A stretch of 64,000 bases of DNA from Micromonospora sp. R77. Lineage in GTDB: Bacteria > Actinomycetota > Actinomycetes > Mycobacteriales > Micromonosporaceae. The position numbers were made by a program, and so were the translations under genes. How positions within the stretch are numbered: the first letter of the stretch is position 1; every line of letters begins with the position of its first letter. The notes under the pieces were generated by a model. It saw nothing but the letters and a program-made list of their open reading frames with translations. It was not told the DNA's origin and ran no database searches. The stretch lies in assembly GCF_022747945.1 (NCBI RefSeq), contig NZ_JALDST010000001.1, forward strand, positions 5,828,001 to 5,892,000, in the 5' to 3' direction. Shown here piece by piece: positions 25,547 to 34,411 of the stretch.

Positions 25547-26388
25547 GCATGCCGGATCCACGGGATGCGCCTATCCGGCATGATCTGCCGTTTCTCCGGC
25601 GTCGGACCAGGCCGAAAGCCAGCCCGCTAGCCGCAGGGGCGGTCAGGAAGCTGCAGGCCGACCCGTTGGCCCAAAGGAGTGGCTTGCCGGTCCTGCAAGA
25701 CCCCGTCGCCGTGCCGGCGCGACCGGCGTCGGTCGCGGCGTCGCTCGATCTGTCCCCCGCAGCACCCCAGCTGCCCGCGCCGGCCCGACAACAGGCTCCC
25801 CTGCAAAGGTGGAGGCACCTCGTCGGCCGGACACGACCCGGTACGACAGTGCTCACTTCCTCGGCGCCGGCGTTGGCCCTGACCCGGCTCCAGTCCGGCA
25901 TCGGCACCCTCATCATGCAGGCGCGATGCGCCGACGACGTGGGCGATCTGCGGCTCGGCTGCGCGTACGAGCTGCGCTCGGGTGAGACATCAGCGGTGCA
26001 GCGGGGCGACGGTACGGCCCTGGCCCCGCGTGGGTCCGCGCATCCGGTGATCGTTGCCCGCAGCGGCCGGTACGACCAGATAAGCGTCGACCTGCGGCAG
26101 TGCGGCGAGGTCGAGCGGCTGATCGTCTACGGGTACTCCGAGCAGGGCGTGGTGCTGAGCTGGGGTGGTGCACTCGTCGTCACCACGGCCGGCGGCGCTC
26201 GAATTGAGGTGCCGCTCGGCGGAGCTCCGTCCTGCGGGGTACGCGTGATCCTTTCGCTATACAACGTCCGCGGAGAGTTCGTCCTCCGCTCGGAGATGGA
26301 GACGGTCGACGGGTCGGTGCGCGACGCGTGTCTCGCCTACGGCTTCGACCGGATCACCTGGCTGGACGGACGTACCCCACTGTCGTGA
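25543..26388 (+). CDS. TerA-like protein with a disordered N-terminal extension
   Basis: 281 residues, GTG 25543 overlapping the previous stop. The first 115 residues are Pro/Arg/Ala-rich and likely disordered; the C-terminal 165 residues have the TerD/TerA-type fold (MQARCADDVGDLRLGCAYEL, DQISVDLRQCGEVERLIVYG, YNVRGEFVLRSEMETVDGS, YGFDRITWLDGR). It resembles the second half of the protein at 21830. It lacks the acidic calcium motifs. Function presumably as a Ter complex subunit. Followed by the metabolite module. Confidence 0.78.
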   Translation: MSMPDPRDAPIRHDLPFLRRRTRPKASPLAAGAVRKLQADPLAQRSGLPVLQDPVAVPARPASVAASLDLSPAAPQLPAPARQQAPLQRWRHLVGRTRPGTTVLTSSAPALALTRLQSGIGTLIMQARCADDVGDLRLGCAYELRSGETSAVQRGDGTALAPRGSAHPVIVARSGRYDQISVDLRQCGEVERLIVYGYSEQGVVLSWGGALVVTTAGGARIEVPLGGAPSCGVRVILSLYNVRGEFVLRSEMETVDGSVRDACLAYGFDRITWLDGRTPLS

Positions 26389-26452
26389 GAGCTGTCGGAA
26401 GGCGACAGGACAGGCGTGACCAGTGTCAGCGGCAGTGAACGGGGAACCAACG

Positions 26453-27613
26453 ATGCGGCACTACAGCTTCCTCTCCGAATTCGACCGGGCACGGCTGTTC
26501 CTGCACGCTCCGGAGCCCTTCACCTTGGAGGATCCCCTCGGCGTGCTCGGTGTTGCACTCGGCGCGACTCTCTACTGCCCGGCAACGCGACCCCAGCTGG
26601 CGACCGATCTGGCCAGGCGTGCCACGCAGGGGCTCATCAGCGTTGTGGTGTGCCTGGAGGACGCGATCGCCGACGAGGACGTGCCGGCCGCCGAACTCAA
26701 TGTCGTGGCGCAGCTGCGCGAGTATGCAGCGACTGATCCGGAGGGGCCCATGATCTTCGTCCGGGTCCGGTCAGCAGACCAGGTCGCGCGGATCGTGACG
26801 GGCCTCGGTGAGTATGCAGGCACGCTGATCGGCTTCGTGTTGCCCAAGTTCACCGAGGAAACCGGTCCGGCTTTCCTCGAGGCGATCATCGAGGCCGGCG
26901 CGGTGGTCGGCCGCCGACTCCTTGCGATGCCGGTTCTCGAGTCACCGGAGATCGTCTTCGCGGAGTCACGGATCGGCGCGCTCCTCGGCGTGCAGCGGCT
27001 ACTGGCGAAGTACCGGGATCACATCCTCGCGGTGCGAATCGGTGCCACCGACCTGTCCGCGGTGTACGGGCTGCGTCGTTCCCGGGACCTCTCGGTCTAC
27101 GACGTTCGCGTGATCGCTGACCTTATCGCCGACGTGGTCAACGTTCTGACTCGCACGGACGGCAACAGGTTTGTCGTCACCGGGCCGGTGTGGGAGTACT
27201 TCTCCCGCTCGGAGCGCATCTTCAAGCCACAACTGCGGGAGTCCCCGTTCGTCGAGTCCGCCGAGCGGGCGCTTCGAGCAGAACTAATCGCCAAGGATCT
27301 CGACGGGCTCATCCGAGAGGTGGCGCTGGACAAGGCGAACGGGCTGACCGGCAAGACGGTCATCCACCCGAGCCATGTCGCCGTCGTCCACGCGTTGTCG
27401 GTGGTGACGCACGAGGAATTCTGCGACGCCATCGACATCCTCGACACGGACGCGCAGGGTGGCGTGCGGACCTCGACCTATGGAAACAAGATGAACGAGA
27501 GCAAGCCCCATACCGCGTGGGCCGAGCGGATCGCACGGCGAGCCCAGGTCTTCGGCGTCGCCAACGAGGACGTCTCCTTCGTCGACCTGCTGGGTGCGGG
27601 ACTGCAGCGGTGA
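26453..27613 (+). CDS. HpcH/HpaI (CitE-like) lyase of the Ter metabolite module
   Basis: 386 residues from ATG 26453 (GGGGAA upstream; an in-frame GTG at 26423 is possible). Family features: VVCLEDAIADEDVP, a TIM-barrel core with FVLPKFTEETG, MPVLESPEIVF (catalytic Glu), RIGATDLSAVYG with its Asp, and GKTVIHPSHV near the end. Lyases of this type are recurrent in the biosynthetic module of Ter operons, where published comparative genomics predicts a nucleoside-like product. Starts the module: lyase, PRTase with TRSP domain, PRTase with PELOTA domain, HAD phosphatase. Confidence 0.87.
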   Translation: MRHYSFLSEFDRARLFLHAPEPFTLEDPLGVLGVALGATLYCPATRPQLATDLARRATQGLISVVVCLEDAIADEDVPAAELNVVAQLREYAATDPEGPMIFVRVRSADQVARIVTGLGEYAGTLIGFVLPKFTEETGPAFLEAIIEAGAVVGRRLLAMPVLESPEIVFAESRIGALLGVQRLLAKYRDHILAVRIGATDLSAVYGLRRSRDLSVYDVRVIADLIADVVNVLTRTDGNRFVVTGPVWEYFSRSERIFKPQLRESPFVESAERALRAELIAKDLDGLIREVALDKANGLTGKTVIHPSHVAVVHALSVVTHEEFCDAIDILDTDAQGGVRTSTYGNKMNESKPHTAWAERIARRAQVFGVANEDVSFVDLLGAGLQR

Positions 27614-29118
27614 GCGTCGTCTGGAACGGCCAATGGGTCGCTGACCGGCTGGGGCTGAGCCTCGCCAACGATGCCCGGCCCGAGCTGACCCTGTCCGACC
27701 TGGTGGGGCTGGCCCTCAGACGCAACCCACGGCGCTCGCACCTGATCGTTTCCTCCGTACTCGGCAAGCACATACCGACCGATCCGACGATCGTCTACGG
27801 AGCGGGACGCCTTCTCGGCGCCTTGGCCGCCGATTGCATCACCGGACGGGACAGCGGCATCGCCGAGGTCGGCCCCGCCCTGCTCAGGTCCGCGCTCCGC
27901 GGCTCACCGGACTCCGCCACCGCGCTTCTGCGCCGGTGTGCCGAGCATGCGAGTAGTCGACCAGCCGGATGGCCGCTCGTGGTCGCATCGATGGCCGTGC
28001 TCGGTTACGCCGAGACCGCGACGGCGCTCGGCCATGCCGTTGCGGACGCCCTCGACGCGGACTGCCTGCACTCCACCCGCCGTTGTCCGCCGGGAACGGT
28101 CGCGGCCGCCGGTTTCGAGGAGGAGCACAGTCACGCCACCCGGCACCTGCTGCTGCCTGAGGACCCGACGCTGCTGGCACGCGCCGGTCCGCTGCTCCTC
28201 GTCGATGACGAACTCTCCACCGGTAGGACAGCGCTCAACACCATCGCCGCCCTGCATGCCCTGGCACCTCGATCCCGGTATGTGATCGCCTCCCTGGTGG
28301 ACCTCCGCTCACGTGCGGACAAGGCCCGGATGGCGTCAATGGCAGCCTCACTCGGGGCCGCCGTCACTGTCGTCGCACTGGTCGAAGGGCACCTCGACCT
28401 TCCCGCCGACGCGGCATCGATCGGCCAGCAGCTCGTCGGTGAACACACTGTTTCCGTCGATCGGCCCACCGGGCGCACTCCACCGCAGCGCCTGTCCCTG
28501 ACCGGCTGGAAGGGCATCCGCGAGGGGGGTAGACACGGGTTCGGCAGCCACCACCGGGCGGCCCTGTGGTCAGTCGCCCATGAGGTCGCTCAGCAGGTTG
28601 CCTCCAGGCTCGTCGGAGCTCGGGTCCTCGTGCTCGGGTGTGAAGAGCTGATGTACGCGCCACTGGTCATCGCCAACCGGCTCAAGGACCTACTGGGCGA
28701 GAGAACCGAGGTCCGGTTCTCCAGCACCACCCGATCCCCGGTGCTCCCGGTCGACGATGCCGGCTACGCCATCCGTAACCGCCTCACCTTCCCCAGCCAC
28801 GACAACCCGGCCGATGGGCCGGGGCCACGATTTGCCTACAACGTGGCACCCGGCTCGAACCCGGACCATCGGTTCACCGACATCCTCGTCGTCGTCGACC
28901 AACCTGGCGACACTGCGGCGCTGCACTCCCAGGGTGGGCTGCTCGACCAGCTCGCCGGCTGCTGCGACCAGGTGCATTTGTTGACCCTGCCTGCCTACCA
29001 ACCACCGCCGGAGCCCATGCCATGTCCGCCCCCGCACGAGCCGAACCAGATCTGCCGGAACCCCTCCACGGACCGACCTTTGGAAGCTACGACCACGACG
29101 ACGTCGCCTGGCTCCTGA
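27610..29118 (+). CDS. Phosphoribosyltransferase with TRSP domain (PRTase_2 type)
   Basis: 502 residues, GTG 27610 with a 4-bp overlap to the lyase. The PRPP-binding loop LLLVDDELSTGRTALNTI (about 198-215) is a textbook type I PRTase motif. A C-terminal domain contains GCEELMYAPLVIANRL, TTRSPVLPVDDAGYAIRN and a region ending DILVVVDQPGD, matching the TRSP domain found after PRTase_2 in Ter operons. Presumably attaches ribose-5-phosphate to a base-like substrate. Its 3-prime end overlaps the next gene by 97 bp in another frame, which is unusually long. Confidence 0.87.
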   Translation: MSVVWNGQWVADRLGLSLANDARPELTLSDLVGLALRRNPRRSHLIVSSVLGKHIPTDPTIVYGAGRLLGALAADCITGRDSGIAEVGPALLRSALRGSPDSATALLRRCAEHASSRPAGWPLVVASMAVLGYAETATALGHAVADALDADCLHSTRRCPPGTVAAAGFEEEHSHATRHLLLPEDPTLLARAGPLLLVDDELSTGRTALNTIAALHALAPRSRYVIASLVDLRSRADKARMASMAASLGAAVTVVALVEGHLDLPADAASIGQQLVGEHTVSVDRPTGRTPPQRLSLTGWKGIREGGRHGFGSHHRAALWSVAHEVAQQVASRLVGARVLVLGCEELMYAPLVIANRLKDLLGERTEVRFSSTTRSPVLPVDDAGYAIRNRLTFPSHDNPADGPGPRFAYNVAPGSNPDHRFTDILVVVDQPGDTAALHSQGGLLDQLAGCCDQVHLLTLPAYQPPPEPMPCPPPHEPNQICRNPSTDRPLEATTTTTSPGS

Positions 29119-30215
29119 CCGACCTGTCGAAAGCCGACCTCGAAGCGCCCGTCGACGAGCGGGAAGAAGCAGTCCAATCCGGCCGGGCACACTATGCGGC
29201 CTCGCTACCGGTCGAGTACCAGCCGAGCACCGAATATCAGCGGTTGTTCCAGGAGCAACTCGCCACCTCAGCGTCGCAACTTGCCTGGGCGGTCGGCATC
29301 GTCACGGAACTCCTCCTCGCCGCTCGCGGCCCGAACCTGGTGCTGGTGTCGCTCGCCCGGGCCGGCACGCCGGTCGGAGCGCTGATGCGACGATGGGCCA
29401 GGTTCGCGTACGGGCTCGACGTGCCGCACTACGCGTGCAGCATCGTGCGTGGCCAGGGGATAGACCTGGTTGCGCTGGAGTACCTCGCCGCGCATCACAG
29501 ACCAGCCAACATCGCCTTCGTCGACGGCTGGACCGGCAAAGGCGCCATCACCCGCGAACTTGCCGACGCCCTTGCGAAGGCGAACGCCCACCTCGGTCTC
29601 GCCAGCGGCGAACGGTTCACGCCGGACCTTGCCGTACTCGCCGATCCTGGCGGCTGCGTGGAGACCTACGGCACCCGTGAGGATCTTCTGATCCCGTCGG
29701 CGTGCCTCAATTCCACCGTGTCCGGCCTCGTTTCGCGGACCGTCCTCAACCACGACCTCATCGGGCCGCGCCAGTTCCACGGCGCGAAGTTCTACGCGGG
29801 CTTGGCCGACGTCGACGTGTCGCACCAGTTCCTCGACGCCGTCACCACCAGGTTTCCGGCCGTGGCGGAACGCGTCGCCCAGGAATGGCCAACACTGCAA
29901 GGAGCGGATCGGTCGCCGACCTGGGCAGGCTGGCGCGCGGCCGAGGCGATCAGCCGGCACTACGGCATCGGTGACATCAACCTCGTCAAACCCGGCATCG
30001 GAGAGACCACGCGGGTCCTCCTGCGCCGCGTGCCGTGGAAGGTCCTGGTCCGAGCTGACGCGGTTGAGGATCTGCAGCACATCCACATACTGGCTGAGCA
30101 GCGCGGCGTTCCTGTCGAGATTGTCCCGGCACTTCCATACCGTTGCGTCGGCCTGATCCGGCCCAGGGACCGCATGGTTGCGTCGGCGATGAAGGGGAGG
30201 CACGGGCCACGGTGA
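29022..30215 (+). CDS. Phosphoribosyltransferase with PELOTA-like domain (PRTase_3 type)
   Basis: 397 residues, ATG 29022. The PRPP loop appears as NIAFVDGWTGKGAITREL, and LVLVSLARAGTPVGALMRRW is the hinge-like strand of this group. The last 110 residues (GDINLVKPGIGETTRVLLRR, DLQHIHILAEQRGVPVEI) read as a PELOTA/L7Ae-like RNA-binding domain. The same pairing of two distinct PRTases is conserved in Ter operons. How the RNA-binding-like domain is used is unknown. The start lies 97 bp inside the upstream gene. Confidence 0.85.
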   Translation: MSAPARAEPDLPEPLHGPTFGSYDHDDVAWLLTDLSKADLEAPVDEREEAVQSGRAHYAASLPVEYQPSTEYQRLFQEQLATSASQLAWAVGIVTELLLAARGPNLVLVSLARAGTPVGALMRRWARFAYGLDVPHYACSIVRGQGIDLVALEYLAAHHRPANIAFVDGWTGKGAITRELADALAKANAHLGLASGERFTPDLAVLADPGGCVETYGTREDLLIPSACLNSTVSGLVSRTVLNHDLIGPRQFHGAKFYAGLADVDVSHQFLDAVTTRFPAVAERVAQEWPTLQGADRSPTWAGWRAAEAISRHYGIGDINLVKPGIGETTRVLLRRVPWKVLVRADAVEDLQHIHILAEQRGVPVEIVPALPYRCVGLIRPRDRMVASAMKGRHGPR

Positions 30216-31039
30216 GGCAGTCGCGACGACTACTCATCGCCAGCGACCTGGACCGGACCTTGATCTATTCCACGCGTGCTCTGGCTCTGACAGCGGGCGA
30301 ACGACCGCCGCTGGTTGGCGTCGAGCGTCGCCACGGGCAGGACGTTTCCTTCATGACGGCGAGGGCCGGCCATCTGCTGCAGACCCTTTCCGCCACTGCG
30401 ACGGTGATGCCGGCGACGACGCGCGCAGCCGAGCAACTGCATCGTGTCATGCTGCCCGGCCACCCGCACCACTTCATGGTGGCGGCGAATGGCGGCCTAC
30501 TGTTTGTCGACGGGCACCTTGATGTGCCCTGGAACAGGCGAGTTCGTAGACGACTGGCAGGCGTGGCATCGCTGCACGAGGTCCGGACACACGTCGGCCA
30601 CGTGTCGCACCAGCCGTGGGTGCGGAAGCTACGCACCGTGGCGGACTTGTTCCTTTGCGCGGAGATCGACCCGTCGCGGATGTCGGCCGACTGGCTCATG
30701 CAAGCGATCGAGTGGGCCGCCGAAGGCGGCTGGCGCGTATCGGTCCACCGACGAAAGATCTACTGGTTGCCCGGAAGTCTCACGAAGGGTGCGGCGGTCC
30801 GGGAGGTAGCCGACCGTATCGGTGCCGAGATGGTGCTCGCGGCGGGTGACTCGGCGCTAGACGTCGATCTTCTCGAGACGGCCGATCAGGGCATGCATCC
30901 GCGCCACGGTGACCTGTTCGGGTCCGGCTGGTCGGCGCCACACGTGAACCCGACACCCGACACCGGTGTGCTGGCTGGGGAGAACATCGTCGAGTGGTTC
31001 CTCACCGTGGCACGGGAGCGCGCTGGCGCCGGAACCTGA
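30212..31039 (+). CDS. HAD-superfamily phosphatase of the Ter metabolite module
   Basis: 275 residues, GTG 30212 overlapping the PRTase stop. HAD motif I is SDLDRTLIY (Asp12 nucleophile, Asp14), motif II is in FMTAR, and motif IV is AAGDSALDVDLLETAD, so the active site is complete; a C2-type cap lies between, resembling Cof/sucrose-phosphatase-like enzymes. By position it would remove phosphate from the ribosylated product. The operon ends here: a PAP2 gene faces it. Confidence 0.87.
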   Translation: MRQSRRLLIASDLDRTLIYSTRALALTAGERPPLVGVERRHGQDVSFMTARAGHLLQTLSATATVMPATTRAAEQLHRVMLPGHPHHFMVAANGGLLFVDGHLDVPWNRRVRRRLAGVASLHEVRTHVGHVSHQPWVRKLRTVADLFLCAEIDPSRMSADWLMQAIEWAAEGGWRVSVHRRKIYWLPGSLTKGAAVREVADRIGAEMVLAAGDSALDVDLLETADQGMHPRHGDLFGSGWSAPHVNPTPDTGVLAGENIVEWFLTVARERAGAGT

Positions 31040-31130
31040 GCCCGCCACACCCTTTGTCGAGTGGGAACCGCCGAGAAAGCAGCAGCAGTTCCAGCAACCG
31101 CAGGTCGCGGTCCGGCCGGTGGCCCGGCTT

Positions 31131-32201
31131 CTACTGTCGGGCCGACGGCCCTGGAACTTTCGCCGGCGCCCGGTCACCGGCGTCGTACGCGGGCGTCAAC
31201 GCCGTGGCCGGGGCTCCCGGGAGCGATGCCCCGCCGGCCCGGTCCCGGCGCCGCGAGGCCCACCACCGTTCCACCAGGCCGACGACCAGGAACGTCATCC
31301 CCACGTACGCCCAGCCGACCAGCACGTCGATCACGTAGTGCTCACCGGAGTAGACCAGCGTGAACGTCATGGCCAGCGGATACGCCAGCAGCAGCGGCCA
31401 CCACCGCCGCCGCACGGCTGGCAGGAAGAACGCCACCACCAGCAGCGCGTACGCGGTGTGCAGCGACGGCATCGCCGCCACCGGGTTCGACGCCTCGACC
31501 TGCAGCGCGTTGAGCACGTTACCGGCGCCGTGCAGCCCCAGCGCCTCCCAGCCGTTGGTGGAGATCCGGTGCACCGGGCCGATCAGGCTGCCGTGCTCTG
31601 GCAGGGCCGCCCACCACGGCGGCGCCGCCGGGTAGACGAAGTAGGTGACCAGCCCGGCCAGGGTCAGCGTCACCCAGCGCCGCATGTAGCGGGCCCACCG
31701 CTGCCGCGACCGCACCCAGAGCACCACCGCCGTGGCCGGCACCGCGAGGAAGTGGGAGAAATACACCAGTGAGACCGGAACCTCCCACCACTGCACCGTG
31801 CCCGGCTGCCACAGGTGCCGCTGCAACCACACCGTCGGCACGTCCCCGCCGAGCAGCCACCCGAACATCCACCGGTCCGCCGCGACCAGCTCCCGGGCGT
31901 GCGGCGCGGACAGTCCGTCGGCGTAGCCGCGGGAGATGTTGTAGACCAGCAGCAGGAGGACGACCGGGGCCCAGTCCCGCAGGAACGTCAGGTGGTGCCG
32001 CCACGACAGGTGGCTGTTCCACGCGACGGTGGCCAGCCACAGCCAGGCCAGCGGCAGCAGCGGGTCACTGGTCGGCACACCGAGCAGCAGGGCACCCGCC
32101 ACGAACGCCACCACCCAGATCGACATGGCGAGCAGTCGGCGACGCGCCAGGCTGGGGCGCGACCGTTCGGTGATGTGGTCCGGCGGCGTGGGGCTGGTCA
32201 T
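31131..32201 (-). CDS. PAP2-superfamily integral membrane phosphatase/transferase
   Basis: 356 residues, about seven membrane helices. The catalytic signature is visible: MPSLHTAYALLV with its Ser-His, and YSGEHYVIDVLVGW with the final His. It resembles the InositolP-ceramide-synthase-like PAP2 proteins that act on lipid phosphates or polyprenyl diphosphates. The start at 32201 (MTSPTPPDH) has no obvious ribosome site, so leaderless translation is possible. Convergent with the HAD gene and not part of the Ter operon. Confidence 0.87.
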   Translation of the reverse strand: MTSPTPPDHITERSRPSLARRRLLAMSIWVVAFVAGALLLGVPTSDPLLPLAWLWLATVAWNSHLSWRHHLTFLRDWAPVVLLLLVYNISRGYADGLSAPHARELVAADRWMFGWLLGGDVPTVWLQRHLWQPGTVQWWEVPVSLVYFSHFLAVPATAVVLWVRSRQRWARYMRRWVTLTLAGLVTYFVYPAAPPWWAALPEHGSLIGPVHRISTNGWEALGLHGAGNVLNALQVEASNPVAAMPSLHTAYALLVVAFFLPAVRRRWWPLLLAYPLAMTFTLVYSGEHYVIDVLVGWAYVGMTFLVVGLVERWWASRRRDRAGGASLPGAPATALTPAYDAGDRAPAKVPGPSARQ

Positions 32202-32394
32202 GGTTGACGAGGTTAGTCCCCGCCCGGTGGCTGCCGGTGGAGGCACCGGGCTGCCGGGCAGCCGGCGGCCGGACGTGGTGGTCGTCAGAGTGTGGTGCCG
32301 TCGACGAGGGCCCGGAGGGGACGAATCGGGCGCTCGGTGACGCGTGTGCCGGTGCAGAGCCACCACTGGTCGTCGAAGACGTCGGGGGGACCGG

Positions 32395-33306
32395 TCACGG
32401 CAGTGGCTCCTGCGTGGCGACGAACCGTCTGACGAGCGGTGCGAGACGGTGCTCGTGGGCGGCGTTCCAGACGATCAGTCGGGTGGCCGGTGAGAGGTCG
32501 CGCACCGGAACCGCCACGTACCGCGGGTCGTCGGGGTCGGCCAGCGGGGCGGGGGCCACGGCGAGGGCCACGCCGGCCGCCACCAGTTCGTAGTGTTCGG
32601 CGAGGTGCTGGCTGCGGCAGCGGAGCAGTCCCGCGCCGGAGCGGCGGGTGTCCCGGTGTCGCCCCAGAGTCCAGTAGCTGGCCGCGCGACCGTCCAGCCG
32701 GATGTCGAATCCGACCAGCGGCTGGTTCGCCAGGTGGGACAGCAGGCAACTGGAGGCGGCGGCGAGCTGGTGGTCCGCCGGGGCCAGCACCACCCGGGGA
32801 AACCGCCGCCAGACCGCGGCGCGCAGCCCACGCAGGGCCGTCTCGGAGATGGGGAGCCAGGTCACCGCGAGTTCGCACCGGCCGTCCCGCACGGTCTCCA
32901 GCAGATCCGCGTACGGATAGCGACGGAAGTGGACCGGCCGCGCCGGCGAGGTGAGGGCCGCCCGGAGGGCGGCGAGTTCCGGTGATATCCGGCCGTCCAG
33001 GACGGCGATGCTCAGCGTGCGGGACGGGGTGGCGAACCGTGCGGCGGCACGGCGTGCCCGGTTGACCGCCCGTTCGCCGTGCTCGTGCATCCGCTCCGAC
33101 TCGGCCACCAGGATCTGCGCGGCAGGGGTGAGGATCAGCTCGCCGCCGCCGCCTTGGACGAGTTCGATGCCGAGGCGGCCTTCGAGCAGGGACAACCGGC
33201 GGCTGATCACCGTCCGGTGCACGTGCAGTGCGGCGGCGGCCCGAGGTACCGACCGTTCCTGAGCGACCGTACGGAGGGTCTCCAGCAGTAGGGCATCGAT
33301 GTCCAT
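32395..33306 (-). CDS. LysR-family transcriptional regulator
   Basis: 303 residues. N-terminal winged helix-turn-helix (LLLETLRTVAQERSVPRAAAALHVHRTVISRRLSLLEGRLG) followed by the periplasmic-binding-like effector domain (LSIAVLDGRISPELAALRAAL onward). Divergent from a second LysR gene 166 bp away. A palindrome ATTGGA-ACGA-TCCAAT lies 36-51 bp upstream of this start, in the usual place for an autoregulatory LysR site. Targets unknown; its N-terminal HTH resembles the LysR subgroup that starts with DIDALL. Confidence 0.85.
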   Translation of the reverse strand: MDIDALLLETLRTVAQERSVPRAAAALHVHRTVISRRLSLLEGRLGIELVQGGGGELILTPAAQILVAESERMHEHGERAVNRARRAAARFATPSRTLSIAVLDGRISPELAALRAALTSPARPVHFRRYPYADLLETVRDGRCELAVTWLPISETALRGLRAAVWRRFPRVVLAPADHQLAAASSCLLSHLANQPLVGFDIRLDGRAASYWTLGRHRDTRRSGAGLLRCRSQHLAEHYELVAAGVALAVAPAPLADPDDPRYVAVPVRDLSPATRLIVWNAAHEHRLAPLVRRFVATQEPLP

Positions 33307-33341
33307 GGTGCTCCCCGTCGGGTGCGGCGCGGCAGGCTTGG

Positions 33342-33357
33342 ATTGGAACGATCCAAT
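33342..33357. promoter_or_regulatory. LysR-type operator between two divergent regulator genes
   Basis: Palindrome ATTGGA-ACGA-TCCAAT, containing the T-N11-A pattern. A further CCAAT half-site occurs at about 33415, closer to the second regulator. It is likely bound by one or both LysR proteins. Confidence 0.6.
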
Positions 33358-33472
33358 TACCGGCCGGAACGATGACCGTCGACATTCATCGTGATCACTG
33401 CCGAGGGTGATGTCCAATCGGTACGCGGCGCGCGACCATCGAGAAAATCAATCGACGAAGGGTGATGCCGGG

Positions 33473-34411
33473 ATGGGTCCGGAGCTGGATCTGCACCAAC
33501 TTCAGGTCTTCGTCGTGGTCGCCGAGACGCGGCACTTCGGGCTCGCGGCCAAGCAGATGTTCATGACCCAGCCGACGGTCTCTTACCACGTGCGGGCACT
33601 GGAGGAGCGTCTCGGCGTCCAACTGCTGGTTCGTACCCGGCCGGCCGTGATGCTCACCGAGGCGGGACGGATCCTGCTTCCCCGGGCCCGGAAGTTGCTC
33701 GCGGACAGCAGCCTGACCGTCGAGCAGGTCCGGGCCGCGCGGGACGGCGCCGTCGGCGAGGACCTGCGGATCGGCCTGGTCGACGCCGCGTTCGACCTGC
33801 ACGACATCCTCATCGACAATTTCGTCCGGACCTGTCCGCGGGTCCGGGTGCACCGTCGCCAGCTCTCCTCCGTCGAGCAGCTGCGCCGCCTCGCCGACGG
33901 GCGGCTGGACGTCGCCGTCTGCCGCGCGGCCCTGGCCCCGCCGATGTTGCGCAGCCAGCTGATTCGCCTCGATCCGGTGGTCGTGGTGATGGCCGCCGAC
34001 CATCCGCTGGCCGGCCGCGCCTCGATCGAGCTGCGCGACCTGCGCGACGAGCTGTTCATCCTCGACGCCGACGATGAGGCACCGGAGTTCCGGCAGTACG
34101 TCACCCAACTGTGCCGCACCGCCGGTTTCAGTCCGCGGACCAGCTACATCCAGCCGGCCACCCTGCACGACGCCATGGGCATGCAGCCGGGCAGCACCGC
34201 CCTGGGCATCGTGCCCGGCTGCATCCGTGCCGCGGTCTCGCGCACGGACGGCATGCTGGTCGCGGTTCCCCTGACCCCCACCAGCCACTACGACTGGTCA
34301 CTGCTCTGGCTCGGGGACACCCCTCCACCAGTGGTCACCCAGTTCCTGTCCGTTGCGCTCCGGACCGCCGAGGAGCACGGCTGGCTCGCGGTGCGGCGCG
34401 GGCAGGGATGA
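33473..34411 (+). CDS. LysR-family regulator beside the lanthipeptide cluster
   Basis: 312 residues from ATG 33473 (MGPELDLHQLQVFVVVAETR). HTH region HFGLAAKQMFMTQPTVSYHVRALEERLG is canonical. The effector domain is complete. An upstream ATG at 33410 in frame is possible but would add non-family residues. Its 3-prime end overlaps the 3-prime end of the convergent lanthipeptide transporter gene by 114 bp, which is unusual and could allow transcriptional interference. May regulate the lanthipeptide genes; no direct evidence. Confidence 0.87.
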   Translation: MGPELDLHQLQVFVVVAETRHFGLAAKQMFMTQPTVSYHVRALEERLGVQLLVRTRPAVMLTEAGRILLPRARKLLADSSLTVEQVRAARDGAVGEDLRIGLVDAAFDLHDILIDNFVRTCPRVRVHRRQLSSVEQLRRLADGRLDVAVCRAALAPPMLRSQLIRLDPVVVVMAADHPLAGRASIELRDLRDELFILDADDEAPEFRQYVTQLCRTAGFSPRTSYIQPATLHDAMGMQPGSTALGIVPGCIRAAVSRTDGMLVAVPLTPTSHYDWSLLWLGDTPPPVVTQFLSVALRTAEEHGWLAVRRGQG

